Assembly (NCBI RefSeq): GCF_006540305.1
Contig: NZ_BJOR01000002.1
Location: forward strand, 372,001 to 436,000
Origin: Streptomyces sp. 6-11-2
Lineage (GTDB): Bacteria > Actinomycetota > Actinomycetes > Streptomycetales > Streptomycetaceae
Direction: 5' to 3'
DNA length: 64,000 nucleotides
Of this stretch, positions 24,684 to 34,435 are shown one piece after another; within the stretch, counting starts at the first letter, position 1, and every line of letters begins with the position of its first letter. The position numbers were made by a program, and so were the translations under genes. The notes below the pieces were generated by a model. It had not been told where the DNA came from and did no database searches. It saw only the letters and a list, made by a program, of their open reading frames with translations.

Positions 24684-25081
24684 CACCAGCAATAGGCTGG
24701 CCGTCCGCGGGGGCAGAGCGTGACGTGAACAGGGCTGCACGGGCTCCCCGTGTGTGGCGACGAATACGCGGCGCGGTCGCGGGTCCGGTACGGCCCGCCC
24801 TTCACGCTGTGCGCGGTCGTCCGGCGCCGCTGCACTCGGGGCCCCGGGCTCGCGGCAGCGCCCGCTCGACGCTCTGGCGTCCTTCCTCGAGGGCGTCGCG
24901 GGCGGCCCCGGAAGGGCTCTCGCCGTAGGGCGGATCGCCCGCGTGGTAGCTCTCGGGTCCCTCTCCGGGAATGCTCGACACCAGGACGAGCATGCGCACC
25001 CCGAACGGTTGAGTTCGTGCCGTCGAGGTTCGTTCGTAGGATGAGGTGTTCTGACGGGTGCACACGGTAGGGAGGCTGTTG
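24684..25081. other. intergenic 398 nt
   Basis: No firm gene. A 63-codon minus-strand frame (24802-24993, beginning MLVLVSSIPGEGPESYHAGD) is the most protein-like element but has no recognised family or strong ribosome site. The promoter of the downstream dehydrogenase gene should lie near 25000-25060. Confidence 0.4.
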
Positions 25082-26062
25082 GTGCTGGCTGCCGTTGCCG
25101 GTTCGCCCGGACCGCTCGCCGAGGTCCTGACGCTGCGTGACGTGGACGGGCCTGCGGCTCCTGGCACGGGGGAGGTCGTGGTGCGCATGGTCGCGTCGAC
25201 CGTCAACCCCTCGGACGAGATCACTGTCTCGGGTGCCTACGGTTCGCGGACTTCGTTTCCCATGGTCCCGGGGTTCGAGGGCGTGGGTGTGATCGACGCT
25301 GCCGGTCCGGGGGTGCCCGCTGCGGCGGTGGGCCGGCGTGTCCTGCCGCTGGGGTCTGCTGGGGCCCGGCAGCAGTACAAGCGACTCGACCATTCCTGGT
25401 GTGTTCCTGTGCCGGACGATCTTCCCGATGAGGTCGCCTGCTTCGCCTACGTCAACCCCCTGACCGCCGTCATGATGGTCGAGCGGTTCTGTCGGCCGGG
25501 CGTGCGGAATGTGGTGGTCACAGCGGCGACATCGGCCATCGGGCGACACCTGGCGGAACTCCTGACCGATCGCGGTGTCACACCGATCGGGGTCGTGCGG
25601 GGAACGCCGGGGCGGACTGTGGCCGAGCCGTCCCGGTGGCGGGCCGTGATCCGGACGAACGAGCCCGGGTGGCGCGAACAGCTGCGGTCGGCGATCGGCC
25701 CCCACGGCGTCGATGTGGCCTTCGACTGCGTCGGTGGCGGCGTGGGCGAAGAGGTGTTCACGCTGACGGCCGGCGGTGGCGTGTTCGTCCACTACGGCCT
25801 GCTGTCGGGAACGCCGCTCTCGGTGGAGTGCCTCAACGGCCGCAGGGACGTACGCGTGGAACTCTTCCGTCTGCGCGACACCGTTCAGAAGGACGGCGGA
25901 CAGCACCTGTCCGGGCTCTTCGCGCCGGTCTTCGAGAACCTGCGCCGCGGACGCCTGCGCACGGCCGTCGGGAAACGCATCGGGCTCAGCGAACTCGCCG
26001 GCCACCTCAAAGACCCGGCAGCCGGACCCGCAGGGAAAATCCTTATCGAGCCGCAGAGGTGA
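25082..26062 (+). CDS. MDR-family quinone/enoyl reductase-like oxidoreductase
   Basis: 326 residues from GTG 25082, which has GGGAGG 6 nt upstream; GTG 25058 is an alternative. The N-terminal catalytic domain has ASTVNPSDEITVSGAYG and FPMVPGFEGVGVIDAAGPGV, and the conserved NPLTAVMM helix precedes the cofactor domain (VVVTAATSAIGRHLAEL), closest in pattern to trans-2-enoyl-CoA reductase (MECR/ETR) or quinone oxidoreductases. There are no structural-zinc cysteines. NADPH is the likely cofactor. Substrate unknown, no operon partner. Confidence 0.8.
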   Translation: MLAAVAGSPGPLAEVLTLRDVDGPAAPGTGEVVVRMVASTVNPSDEITVSGAYGSRTSFPMVPGFEGVGVIDAAGPGVPAAAVGRRVLPLGSAGARQQYKRLDHSWCVPVPDDLPDEVACFAYVNPLTAVMMVERFCRPGVRNVVVTAATSAIGRHLAELLTDRGVTPIGVVRGTPGRTVAEPSRWRAVIRTNEPGWREQLRSAIGPHGVDVAFDCVGGGVGEEVFTLTAGGGVFVHYGLLSGTPLSVECLNGRRDVRVELFRLRDTVQKDGGQHLSGLFAPVFENLRRGRLRTAVGKRIGLSELAGHLKDPAAGPAGKILIEPQR

Positions 26063-26247
26063 CAACCGGGGCATTCCCGGTCGGCGCCGTTCCAGGCGGA
26101 AGCACCCGGGCGCGCAACGCACGAGAGCCTGGGTGGACTTGACCTCCCTAGTCCGGAGATGGACGACAGGGCCAAGACCGTCCCTGCAACATGGCACGCC
26201 AGAGTACGTCTGCCCTGGGAGTCTCTCTTCACCTGACGGCCGTAGTC

Positions 26248-26979
26248 TCATCCGTGCTTGCGCAGGTACGCCTCCAGCTCGGCGGCCCCGGTCAGCATCG
26301 CCCGCCCGCGGGCGGACAGCCGGCCGTGCCAGTCGCTCAGTGCGGCCTCCAGTGGCTCCAGCCCGCCGGCCGCCCGCACCTGGGCGATCAGCGGGGCGAT
26401 CTGCTCCAGCAGGTAGCCGCCGCGCCTGAGTTGGTGGGCCAGCCGGGCGTCCCGTACGTCGGCCTCGTCGTAGACGCGGTACCCGGTCCGCGGGTCGCGG
26501 CGTGGGCGCACCAGCCCGGCACGTTCCCAAGCACGCAGCGTCGCTGGCCGGATGCCGAGCTTTTCCGCCAGCGGTCCGATGAACGTGCCGCCGGGCCCGG
26601 ACACCGTGGCCTGCTCGGACGCCGTGGTGGGCTCCAGGTCACGGAGGGCGTTCTCCACGGCTCGGAGGGTCCGCCGGTCGTCGAGGAGCTGTGCGTGGCT
26701 CTCGTCGATGAGACGGAACGCCTCGTCGGCCGCGCCCTCGTTCACCGCCCGCATGATCGACGTCGCCGTCCGGTGGCCGTGGCCGGGCACCAGGGCGACA
26801 AACGCGCGCAGGGCCCCCGCGTGCAGCGAGGTATAGGTGCGGTAGCCGTGGGGTGTGCGACCGGCGGCCGGGAGGATACCGGCTTCCTCGTAGTTCCTGA
26901 TCGCCTGCGTGGACAGACCGTGCCCGCGTGCCAGATCAACCGGCCTGAGCCGCTCGCCGTTTTGAGAGTTTCTCCCCAT
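26248..26979 (-). CDS. MerR-family regulator with tandem HTH regions (TioE-like)
   Basis: 243 residues from ATG 26979. A first MerR helix-turn-helix is at RPVDLARGHGLSTQAIRNYE with GILPAAGRTPHGYRTY. A second MerR-like helix-turn-helix is at AEKLGIRPATLRAWERAGLV with RRDPRTGYRVYDEADVRDAR near residues 140-180. This double arrangement matches the TioE-type regulators of actinobacteria. It is divergent from the erythromycin-esterase gene, whose ATG lies 58 nt away, so the two very probably share a control region and the regulator probably controls that neighbour (inference). Confidence 0.82.
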   Translation of the reverse strand: MGRNSQNGERLRPVDLARGHGLSTQAIRNYEEAGILPAAGRTPHGYRTYTSLHAGALRAFVALVPGHGHRTATSIMRAVNEGAADEAFRLIDESHAQLLDDRRTLRAVENALRDLEPTTASEQATVSGPGGTFIGPLAEKLGIRPATLRAWERAGLVRPRRDPRTGYRVYDEADVRDARLAHQLRRGGYLLEQIAPLIAQVRAAGGLEPLEAALSDWHGRLSARGRAMLTGAAELEAYLRKHG

Positions 26980-27037
26980 GGAGCCGACGATATCGAGGAA
27001 AAGTTTCAATCGAGAGTTCGACGATACCGTTGAAGGC

Positions 27038-28234
27038 ATGGTTACCGACATCAAGGACACCGCCCATGCCGTCGAGGCGGCGGCCGTCATGAGGCTGCTC
27101 CCGGCCCGGCCGCGGCTGCTCGCCCTGGGCGAGCCCACCCACGGCGAGGACGCTCTGCTCACCCTGCGCAACGAGCTCTTCCAGGAACTCGTCGAGCAGG
27201 AGGGGTACCGGACGATCGCGATCGAGAGCGACTGCCTGAAGGGTCTGGTCGTTGACGACCACGTCACCACGGGAACGGGCACCCTCGACGAGGCCATGGA
27301 ACGCGGATTCAGCCACGGCTGGGGCACCTTTGAGGCCAACCGCGAGCTGGTGCGCTGGATGCGCGCCTACAACGACGGCCGGCCCGCGTCCGAACGGCTC
27401 CGCTTCGCCGGTTTCGACGGCCCGCTGGAAATCACCGGCGCCGCGAGCCCCCGGCAGGCCCTCACCGCACTCCACACCTACCTCTCGGTTCGGGTGGACG
27501 CGGACCTGCTCCCCTGCACCGCGGAAACACTCGACCGCCTGCTCGGCGCCGACGACCGGTGGACCAATCCCGCCGCGATGATGGAACCGGCCCACTCCGT
27601 GGGGCAGTCGGCCGAGGCCAAGCAGCTACGGCTGCTCGCCGACGATCTGGCGGCGCTGTTCGACGCGCAGACACCCCACCTGCTCGCGGCGACCTCGCAG
27701 GACGACTGGGACCGGGCACGCCTTTACGGGCGCACCGCCACCGGCCTGCTGCGCTATCACCACTGGATGGCCGACACCTCACCGGCCCGCATGACGCGGC
27801 TGTGTGCGCTGCGGGATGTGATGATGGCCCACAACCTCCTTGCCGTTGCCGCTCGCGGCCCGGCACTCGTCCACGCCCACAACTCCCACCTCCAGCGGGA
27901 GAAGAGCACGATGCGGATGTGGCAGGGGCCGGTGGAGTGGTGGAGCGCCGGTGCGCTGGTGAGCGCCCAACTCGGTGAGGAGTACGCCTTCGTGGCCACG
28001 GCTCTCGGCACCATCCGGCACCAGGGCGTGGACGCCCCGTCCGCGGACACCGTCGAAGGGCTTCTGTACGCGCTCCCGGAGGACCGCTGCGTCATCGACG
28101 CCCCGCGGCTGGCCACCGTCCTCGGCGACACCCCGCCCGCGCCCCGCGTATCCCCCTGGTTCGGCTACTCCCCACTCGACCCGGCCCAACTGGCGGACAG
28201 CGACGCGATCGTGTTCGTCAGGGACGTCCCGTAG
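27038..28234 (+). CDS. erythromycin esterase family protein
   Basis: 398 residues from ATG 27038 with GAAGG upstream; the frame opens at 26978 but that start overlaps the MerR gene. The family signature LALGEPTHGEDALLTLRNEL (E..HG) is at residues 23-43, followed by YRTIAIESD and FSHGWGTFEANRELVRWMR. A second conserved His is in VHAHNSHLQR. Family enzymes (EreA/B) hydrolyse macrolide lactones, but most actinobacterial members are uncharacterised. Divergence from a drug-type MerR regulator supports a role in resistance or detoxification (inference). Confidence 0.85.
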   Translation: MVTDIKDTAHAVEAAAVMRLLPARPRLLALGEPTHGEDALLTLRNELFQELVEQEGYRTIAIESDCLKGLVVDDHVTTGTGTLDEAMERGFSHGWGTFEANRELVRWMRAYNDGRPASERLRFAGFDGPLEITGAASPRQALTALHTYLSVRVDADLLPCTAETLDRLLGADDRWTNPAAMMEPAHSVGQSAEAKQLRLLADDLAALFDAQTPHLLAATSQDDWDRARLYGRTATGLLRYHHWMADTSPARMTRLCALRDVMMAHNLLAVAARGPALVHAHNSHLQREKSTMRMWQGPVEWWSAGALVSAQLGEEYAFVATALGTIRHQGVDAPSADTVEGLLYALPEDRCVIDAPRLATVLGDTPPAPRVSPWFGYSPLDPAQLADSDAIVFVRDVP

Positions 28235-28400
28235 ACAGAGCGCTACGGCTACGGATGGCACGGGCGCCGACGGGCCGGTCGTACGAGATCCGGCCGCCGA
28301 CCACCCGCGGCTCGTCGCGGACCCGCTGCGGTGAGACGCGCATCCGTCCCTTCACGTGCGGCACCGCGCGATCGCTCATGTACCGCACCTTGATTCGGTG

Positions 28401-29195
28401 CTACCCGCTCTCACCCGCCCGGCCCGCTTTCTCCTCCTCGACCTGTGCCTTCGCGGGGTCCAGGAGCCGGGACAGAAAGTGCCGGGTGCGTTCGTGAGCG
28501 GGGTTCCCGATGACCCGGTCCGGTGTGCCGTCCTCGACGATCACCCCGCCGTCCATGAAGACGACCCGGTCGGCGACCTCCCGCGCGAAGCTCATCTCAT
28601 GGGTGACGACCATCATCGTCATGCCCTCGTCGGCGAGCATGCGCATCACGGCGAGGACGTCGCCCACCAGCTCGGGGTCGAGCGCGGAGGTGGGCTCGTC
28701 GAAGAGCATCACCTCGGGGCCCATGGCGAGCGCGCGGGCGATGGCGACGCGCTGCTGCTGACCGCCGGAGAGGGAGGAGGGATAGGCATCCGCCTTCTCG
28801 GACAGGCCCACGCGTTCCAGGTTCTCGGCGGCGATCTCCGCGGCCCGCGCCTTGCCCCGACCGAGGACCCGGCGCTGCGGCAGTGTGAGGTTCTCGGTCA
28901 CCGTGAGGTGCGGGAAGAGGTTGAACTGCTGGAACACCATGCCGATACGGCGGCGTACGGCGTCGATGTCCACATCGGGGTCGGTCACCTCGGTGCCGCC
29001 GACGAAGACCTGGCCCTCGGTGGGCTCCTCCAGGAGGTTCACACAGCGCAGCAGGGTCGACTTGCCGGAGCCGGAGGGGCCGATGACACAGACCACCTCA
29101 CCCTGGCCGATCTCCAGGTCGATGCCGCGCAGCACCTCGTTGTCCCCGAAGGACTTGTGCAGGCCGCGGACGAGTATCTCGGGGGCAATGCTCAC
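28401..29195 (-). CDS. polar amino acid ABC transporter ATP-binding protein
   Basis: 264 residues from GTG 29195, which overlaps the permease stop (GTGA). Walker A is GPSGSGKST, the Q-loop follows in [11 protein letters not shown], the signature is [15 protein letters not shown], Walker B is [13 protein letters not shown] and the H-loop is VVTHEMSFA: the canonical GlnQ/ArtP type. It has a C-terminal Lys/Glu-rich tail. It is the last gene of a three-gene operon (binding protein, permease, ATPase). Confidence 0.92.
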   Translation of the reverse strand: MSIAPEILVRGLHKSFGDNEVLRGIDLEIGQGEVVCVIGPSGSGKSTLLRCVNLLEEPTEGQVFVGGTEVTDPDVDIDAVRRRIGMVFQQFNLFPHLTVTENLTLPQRRVLGRGKARAAEIAAENLERVGLSEKADAYPSSLSGGQQQRVAIARALAMGPEVMLFDEPTSALDPELVGDVLAVMRMLADEGMTMMVVTHEMSFAREVADRVVFMDGGVIVEDGTPDRVIGNPAHERTRHFLSRLLDPAKAQVEEEKAGRAGESG

Positions 29196-30037
29196 TTGAC
29201 GGCTCCCTGGGCCTTGGCCTCCATGCGGCGCACCACGAATCCGAGCGGGATCGTGACCAGCAGATAGCACAGGCCCGCGACCAGGATCGGTGTGGAGTTG
29301 GCGGTCTGGCTGGCCAGATCCCGGCCGAACTTGGACAGTTCACGCTCCTCCAACGTGACGCCGAGGAACAGCACCAGCGAGGAGTCCTTGAAGAGCAGGA
29401 CCAGTTCGTTGGTGAGCGGCGGGAGGATGATCCGGAACGCCTGCGGAACGATGATGGAGATCATCGCCCGGGCCGGCGAGAAGCCCAGTGAACGGGCCGC
29501 CTCCATCTGTCCCTTGGGCACGGCCTGGATGCCCGCGCGGATCGTCTCCGCCATGTACGCGGCCGAGACCAGTCCGAGCGCGAGGGCCACCTTGCCGTAT
29601 GTTCCCCCGATGATCTCCGTGCCGGGGAAGGCCAGTGGCACGGCCACACCGACGAAGATGAAGATCAGCAGGGCGGGCAGACCGCGGAAGATCTCGATGT
29701 AGACCCCGGCGACCCAGCGGTAGGGGCCCACGGACGACAGCCGCATCAGCGCGATGACCATGCCGAGGACCAGGCCGACGACGAAGCCGGTCAGGGTGAA
29801 CAGCACGGTGTTCTTCAGCGCCAGGGTGATGACGTCCGGGAACATCCGCCGCGCGATGTCCGCCTGCGCGAACTGGTTTTGCAGTCGGCCCCAGTCGGCC
29901 GTGGCCGCGAAGGCGATCACGGCGGCGACGAAGACGGCGTACTGGACGCCGCGCGAGAGCGTGCGCCGCCGGCTCCGGGTCAGACGTCTTCTACGGGGCG
30001 GGACCTCGGCGCCGGCGGTGCCGGTGGTGTCGCTCAT
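29192..30037 (-). CDS. amino acid ABC transporter permease (HisM/GlnP type)
   Basis: 281 residues from ATG 30037, overlapping the binding-protein stop (ATGA). A basic cytoplasmic N-terminus ([16 protein letters not shown]) is followed by about five hydrophobic segments. The EAA-type loop of this family is in [20 protein letters not shown], and [20 protein letters not shown] is the usual signature. The stop overlaps the ATPase start. The long N-terminal extension makes it somewhat larger than average (about 220). Confidence 0.9.
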   Translation of the reverse strand: MSDTTGTAGAEVPPRRRRLTRSRRRTLSRGVQYAVFVAAVIAFAATADWGRLQNQFAQADIARRMFPDVITLALKNTVLFTLTGFVVGLVLGMVIALMRLSSVGPYRWVAGVYIEIFRGLPALLIFIFVGVAVPLAFPGTEIIGGTYGKVALALGLVSAAYMAETIRAGIQAVPKGQMEAARSLGFSPARAMISIIVPQAFRIILPPLTNELVLLFKDSSLVLFLGVTLEERELSKFGRDLASQTANSTPILVAGLCYLLVTIPLGFVVRRMEAKAQGAVK

Positions 30038-30882
30038 GAGGCGGACGGCGAGGCGGCGGACGGGGTGTACGGGCCGATCCACTGCTCGTACAGCTTCTTG
30101 TAGGTGCCGTCGGCCTTCGCGTCCTTGATCGCCTTGTTGACCGCGGCGAGGAGTTGGGAGTTGCCCTTCTTCACCGTGAAGCCGTACTGCTCACCGGTGT
30201 CGAGGTTGCCGACCACCTTGAAGGCGTCGGCGTTGGGCTTGTCCTTGAGCCAGCCCTGGACCACCGGGTAGTCGATGACGATCGCCTGGACCTGTCCGGT
30301 GCGCAGGCCGTTGAGGACGGCGTCGGAGGACTCGAAGGAGACGGGGTCGAAGCCCTGCCCCCGCACATAGTCCTCCCCGGTGGTCTGCGCCTGGGCACCG
30401 AGCTTCCTGCCCTTGGCCTTCACATCGGCCAGGGACGTGATGCCGCTCTTCTTGTCGACCAGGACGGCCTGGGTCGCGTCGAAGTACGGGGCGGAGAAGT
30501 CGACGTTCTTCTTGCGCTCGGCGGTGATGGTCATGCCCGCGGCGGCCAGATCGCACTCGCCGGAGTTGAGGAACGCGCCGGTCTTGAAGTTCTCGAAGGG
30601 CGTGTCGAGGATCTGCTGCTTCACCCCGAGGTCCTTGGCGACCAGGTCGATCAGGGAGACGTCGAAGCCTTGGACCTTGCCGTCGATCTCCGACTGGAAG
30701 GGCGGGTAGGGCAGATGCGTGCAGGTCGTGAGCCGGCCCGCCTTGACGAGGTCGACCCCGCCATCGGCCGACTTGCCCGTGCCGCCGCTGCCGCTCGACG
30801 TGCAGCCTGCCATGAGCACCGCCCCGGCCGTCGCGGTGATGGCGGCCAGGATGCGGACCCGGCGTCCGAGGAGCGTGTTCAC
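30034..30882 (-). CDS. amino acid ABC transporter substrate-binding lipoprotein
   Basis: 282 residues from GTG 30882 with GAGAGG 7 nt upstream; ATG 30912 and 30906 are in frame but lack a ribosome site. A signal peptide with lipobox LMAGC leads into a family 3 binding protein: KAGRLTTCTHLPYPPFQSEI, VQGFDVSLIDLVAKDLGV, then AERKKNVDFSAPYFDATQAV and VKKGNSQLLAAVNKAIKDAK. Substrate probably a polar amino acid. A strong promoter lies just upstream. Confidence 0.9.
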   Translation of the reverse strand: MNTLLGRRVRILAAITATAGAVLMAGCTSSGSGGTGKSADGGVDLVKAGRLTTCTHLPYPPFQSEIDGKVQGFDVSLIDLVAKDLGVKQQILDTPFENFKTGAFLNSGECDLAAAGMTITAERKKNVDFSAPYFDATQAVLVDKKSGITSLADVKAKGRKLGAQAQTTGEDYVRGQGFDPVSFESSDAVLNGLRTGQVQAIVIDYPVVQGWLKDKPNADAFKVVGNLDTGEQYGFTVKKGNSQLLAAVNKAIKDAKADGTYKKLYEQWIGPYTPSAASPSAS

Positions 30883-30916
30883 GGGGGACCTCTCTGTGGG
30901 GGACATGCGCATGCAG

Positions 30917-30944
30917 ATTATAAGGAGATCTTTGACCCTCTCAA
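30917..30944 (-). promoter_or_regulatory. near-consensus housekeeping promoter of the amino acid ABC operon
   Basis: On the minus strand TTGAGA (30944-30939) and a perfect TATAAT (30922-30917) are separated by 16 bp, ending 35 nt before the GTG start of the binding-protein gene. The A/T-rich hexamers stand out in this G/C-rich DNA. Confidence 0.7.
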
Positions 30945-31546
30945 AAAGAACCTGAGACATAGGTGATTCCGGGCGCGTATCGCCCTCCGGGACGTCAACG
31001 GCCGGATGAGGAAAGGGTCCTGCTGGTTACCCTCGACTCCGTCCGTGCTTCGCCGACTGGCGACTGGCCCTTGGCGACTGGCGGCGGGGCGGCGGGGCGG
31101 CGGACGGCGGGACGGCGGGACTGCGGTGCACGGCCTGGCGGTGCTGTTCCGCACGGCGGTCACGGCGGAGCGGGTGCGCGCCGCCCTCGCCGAACACCCG
31201 GAGACCGGCTTCATGTCGCCGTGCACCCGGAGGCGGCGACCGACGCGCTGGGCGGGTCTCCCGCGACAACAGGCCGCGCACGGACAGTTGGTGGGCGGTG
31301 GACCGCGGCTCCTACCATGCGCTCGATCGGGTGACGCCGCGGTGGGCGGCGACCCGGACACGGCGTGGCAGCCGGGGAGTTACGGCCGCAGGGTGATCGA
31401 TGTCGGTACGGCTCCCCGTGGGCCGAGCGCCCCGTTCCGCCGGTCGACGACCATTGACGGCTGTACCGCGTACGCCTACCTTGCCCTCACCCGCGCGGCG
31501 GAGATGTGTCGGTCGTGACGGGTCCCGAGGAGATGGGGGCAGGGCG
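30945..31546. other. intergenic 600 nt with G/C-only low-complexity tract
   Basis: No supported gene. 31081-31131 is a GGCGGGGCGGC-type low-complexity tract that keeps several frames open. The ribosome site and promoter of the oxidoreductase at 31547 must lie near the end. Confidence 0.45.
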
Positions 31547-32536
31547 ATGAAGGCAGTGCTCCAGGAGCGGTTCGGGCCGCCGGACATCCTGCGGCTGCAG
31601 GAAGCCGACCGGCCCCGGGCCGGGGCCGGCCAGGTGCTGGTTCGTGTGCACGCCGCCGCGCTCAACCCCTACGACTGGCACATGATGCGCGGCGACCCCT
31701 ACGCGGCGCGGCTGATGGGAGGCATGGGACTGAGCCGTCCGAAGTGCCGGGTGGCCGGCATCGACGCGGCCGGAGTGGTGGAGGCTGTCGGCGCCGGCGT
31801 AGGAGGGCTCCGGCCGGGCACTCCGGTACTGGGCTTCTGCGCGGGGGCGTTCGCCGAATACGCGTGCGCCACGGCGGAGTTGGTGGTGCCCAAGCCCGAG
31901 CGTCTGTCCTTCGAGCAGGCTGCGGCCGTGCCGATGGGGGCGGTGACCGCACTGCGCGGCATCCGGACGGTGGGCCGGGTCCGGGCCGGGCAGCGGGTGC
32001 TGGTCAACGGGGCTGGTGGCGGCGTGGGCACCTTCGCCGTTCAGATCGCGGCCGGCCTGGGCGCGGAGGTCACCGGCGTGTGCAGCGCCGGCAGCACCGA
32101 ACTGGTGCGCTCACTGGGCGCCGCGCACGTCATCGACTACGCCTGCGAGGACTTCACCGACGGACGCGCCCGCTACGACGTGATCCTGGACAACGTGGGC
32201 AACCTTCCGCCGGGCCGGCTGCGTCGGGTGCTCACCCCGACCGGAGTCCTGGTGGCCAACGGCGGCGGCTCACCCGGCCGGGTGTTCGGGGCGATCGGCT
32301 CCATGCTGAAACTGACCGCGGTCAACGCGGTCACCCGGCACAGCCTGCGCCCGATCATCCCGGCGACCCCGGGCGGTCCGGCCCACGAGGACCTGCTCGC
32401 GGTGACCGCGCTCATCGAGGCCGGTCAGGTCACTCCCGTGGTCGGCCGGACCTACTCCCTGGCCGATACGGCCGAGGCCATGCGCCAGGTGGAGGAGGGC
32501 CACTCCCGCGGCAAGACCGTGATCACTGTGCGCTGA
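31547..32536 (+). CDS. NAD(P)-dependent MDR oxidoreductase (quinone reductase-like)
   Basis: 329 residues from ATG 31547; the frame opens 49 codons earlier but only in Arg/Pro-rich non-family sequence, and the family start MKAVLQERFGPPDILRLQE is intact here. The N-terminal domain has NPYDWHMMRGDPYAARLMGG (no catalytic zinc ligands) and the nucleotide site is VLVNGAGGGVGTFAVQIAAG. The TYSLADTAEAMRQVEEGHSR segment near the end is the family C-terminal signature. Cytosolic. Single gene. Confidence 0.87.
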   Translation: MKAVLQERFGPPDILRLQEADRPRAGAGQVLVRVHAAALNPYDWHMMRGDPYAARLMGGMGLSRPKCRVAGIDAAGVVEAVGAGVGGLRPGTPVLGFCAGAFAEYACATAELVVPKPERLSFEQAAAVPMGAVTALRGIRTVGRVRAGQRVLVNGAGGGVGTFAVQIAAGLGAEVTGVCSAGSTELVRSLGAAHVIDYACEDFTDGRARYDVILDNVGNLPPGRLRRVLTPTGVLVANGGGSPGRVFGAIGSMLKLTAVNAVTRHSLRPIIPATPGGPAHEDLLAVTALIEAGQVTPVVGRTYSLADTAEAMRQVEEGHSRGKTVITVR

Positions 32537-32867
32537 CGTACGGGCTGCCGGTCCTGCACGGCTCCCCGCAGCCCTGCGACCGAGCGCAGGAGGCCCTCGC
32601 CGAGCGACAGCAGGCGCGCTGCCGACAATGCGGTGGTCCGTATACGGAATCACTCACCCGTGCCCACAACGGTCGCGGCATCCGCTGCCAGGACACTGAG
32701 GGGCTCCCGCTGAGGGGCCCGGAGCAGCTCGCCGGCCCGGTGGCTCAGGGCGGGATCACCCGGCCCGCCCCCCCGTGCAGCCGACCCTGTCCCCGCCCCG
32801 TCCCGTGGCAGCCGTACGGGCCGAGGGGGTGGCGGGTCTTGGGGGCGGTCGCGGGTGGGGGTGATTG
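32537..32867. other. intergenic between convergent genes
   Basis: 331 nt between the MDR stop and the SDR stop. It contains the 12-bp palindrome TCCGTATACGGA at 32637-32648, but no gene and no strong terminator were found. Confidence 0.45.
32637..32648. promoter_or_regulatory. 12-bp palindrome TCCGTATACGGA
   Basis: A perfect, relatively A/T-rich palindrome in the middle of a convergent intergenic region. The shape is like a repressor half-site pair, but neither neighbour starts here. Its role is unclear. Confidence 0.25.
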
Positions 32868-33659
32868 CTACAGCGCCGCGGTCCAGCCGCCGTCGACCGT
32901 CAGGGTGTGGCCGGTGACGTAGGAGGACGCCTGGGAGGCCAGGAAGACGACTGCGCCGCTGAGGTCGTTCGGCTCGCCGACCCTGCCGAGTGGGATGTGG
33001 TCGCGAACGATCCGCTCTTCTGCTTCGGGAGTGGGGAGCAGGTCGGAGGTCATGTTGGTGCGCATGTAGCCGGGGGCGATGGAGTTGACGCGGATGCCGT
33101 GCGGGCCCCATTCGTATGCCATGTTCCTGGTGACGTGGACGACGGCTGCCTTGGAGGCGTCGTATACCGAGGAGCGTTCACCGTCCACCACCAGACCGCC
33201 GATGGAGGCGAGGTTGATGATGCGTCCGTGGCCACGGCGGCGCATGGCCCGGGCGGCGCGCTGCGCGGTGAAGTAGGTGCCGCGGAGGTTGATCGAGAGG
33301 GTGGTGTCGAACTCCTCCAGGGTGGCCTCCAGCGCGCTGTTGCGCAGTGAGACGCCCGCGTTGTTGACGAGGATGTCCGGGCTGTAGCCGTTGGCCTCCA
33401 GTGTGTCGAAGGCGGCGTCGATGCTCGCCTTGGAGGTGACGTCGAGTGCTAGGGGGATGCAGTCCACTGCGTGTTCTTGCAGGCGGTCGCAGGCGGTCTT
33501 GGCGGCCTCATGGCTGACGTCCGAGGTGATCAGCCTGGCTCCGGCCCGGCCGAGTGCCAGTGCCTGGGCCAGGCCCAGGCCGCCGGCCGCGCCGGTGACC
33601 AGGGCGGTCTGGCCGGTGAGGGAGAAGAGGGAGTGCACGGTGGCGTCGCTGCCCCGCAT
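32868..33659 (-). CDS. short-chain dehydrogenase/reductase (classical SDR)
   Basis: 263 residues, ATG 33659 with AAGGA upstream. The cofactor loop is TGAAGGLGLAQALA (TGxxxGxG), the stabilising NNAG is in ILVNNAGVS, the catalytic Ser precedes the motif YDASKAA (YxxxK), and the tail VTGHTLTVDGGW is typical. It is the final gene of the six-gene unit that begins at 37985, 13 nt downstream of the GntR gene. Substrate unknown; reduction or oxidation of a compound related to the decarboxylase-family product is possible. Confidence 0.88.
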   Translation of the reverse strand: MRGSDATVHSLFSLTGQTALVTGAAGGLGLAQALALGRAGARLITSDVSHEAAKTACDRLQEHAVDCIPLALDVTSKASIDAAFDTLEANGYSPDILVNNAGVSLRNSALEATLEEFDTTLSINLRGTYFTAQRAARAMRRRGHGRIINLASIGGLVVDGERSSVYDASKAAVVHVTRNMAYEWGPHGIRVNSIAPGYMRTNMTSDLLPTPEAEERIVRDHIPLGRVGEPNDLSGAVVFLASQASSYVTGHTLTVDGGWTAAL

Positions 33660-33672
33660 GGGCGGGTCCTTC

Positions 33673-34362
33673 CTAGAGTCCGTAGTCGGTGAGGATGGTG
33701 ACGACCTGCTGGGAGTCGTGCAGTACGTGCTCGCGGATGTGCGCGTCGGCGGTGGCGGCGTCGCCCTCGGCGATGGCCGCGGCGAGCGGGCGGTGGTCGA
33801 CGCCGGTCCAGTCGGGGGTCTGCACCACCTTGGAGCAGAAGTACCACTGGCGCAGTGCGAGGTTGAAATGGATCTCGGCAGTGGTGATCAGGTAGTCGTT
33901 CCGCGTCATCCGGTAGACGCTGCGGTGGAACTCCGCGTCCAGGTCGATGCATTCCTGGAGATCGGTGGTGCCGAACTGCCGCTCGGCGAGGGCGACCAGG
34001 TCGTCCTTCTCGGCCTTGGAACCGCGGGTGCAGGCCAGGGTGGCGGCCAGGCCCTCGAGTTGCAGCCTCAGTTCCATCACGGAGCGGGAGTCCTTCAGCG
34101 CGATCTCGGTGGCGAACGTTCCGCTGCGCGGGAAGATCACGACAAGCTGCTCGAACTCCAGTCGCCGGATCGCCTCCCGTACCGGCGAGGCGCCGAGCTG
34201 GAGGCTGCTGCGCAGTTCCGCCTCGCTGAGCCGCTCGCCGGGCATGATCTCGCACCTGACCAGCCGTGAGCGCAGGGCCGCGTGGGCCGACTCACTGAGC
34301 AGGTTCGCTGATCCGGCCTCGGCTTTGGCCGCATGCTTGCCAGGGACGTACGCAGGACGCAC
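33673..34362 (-). CDS. GntR-family regulator, FadR subfamily (FCD domain)
   Basis: 229 residues from GTG 34362, which has GAGAGGG 9 nt upstream. The winged helix includes CEIMPGERLSEAELRSSLQL and SPVREAIRRLE. The C-terminal helical FCD domain has the metal/ligand residues DLDAEFHRSVY, HIREHVL and the intervening DHRPL. FadR-type proteins bind TnGTNN-palindromes and respond to carboxylic acids or amino acids. It is encoded within the operon it probably controls; the 18-bp palindrome upstream of the operon is the likely target (inference). Confidence 0.85.
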   Translation of the reverse strand: MRPAYVPGKHAAKAEAGSANLLSESAHAALRSRLVRCEIMPGERLSEAELRSSLQLGASPVREAIRRLEFEQLVVIFPRSGTFATEIALKDSRSVMELRLQLEGLAATLACTRGSKAEKDDLVALAERQFGTTDLQECIDLDAEFHRSVYRMTRNDYLITTAEIHFNLALRQWYFCSKVVQTPDWTGVDHRPLAAAIAEGDAATADAHIREHVLHDSQQVVTILTDYGL

Positions 34363-34435
34363 TGTGTCCAACCCTCTCTGTGGGCGGCGCCGCCGGACAG
34401 GCCGTCGGCGCCACCAAATGGATGACGGGGAAAGG

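Noticed and set aside
24802..24993. 63-codon minus-strand frame starting MLVLVSSIPGEG
   Set aside because: Protein-like composition but no family, weak ribosome site and no coupling; left as intergenic note only.
31081..31131. G/C-only tract as a coding repeat
   Set aside because: It is low-complexity GGCGGGGCGGC sequence with no ribosome site or family motif around it.
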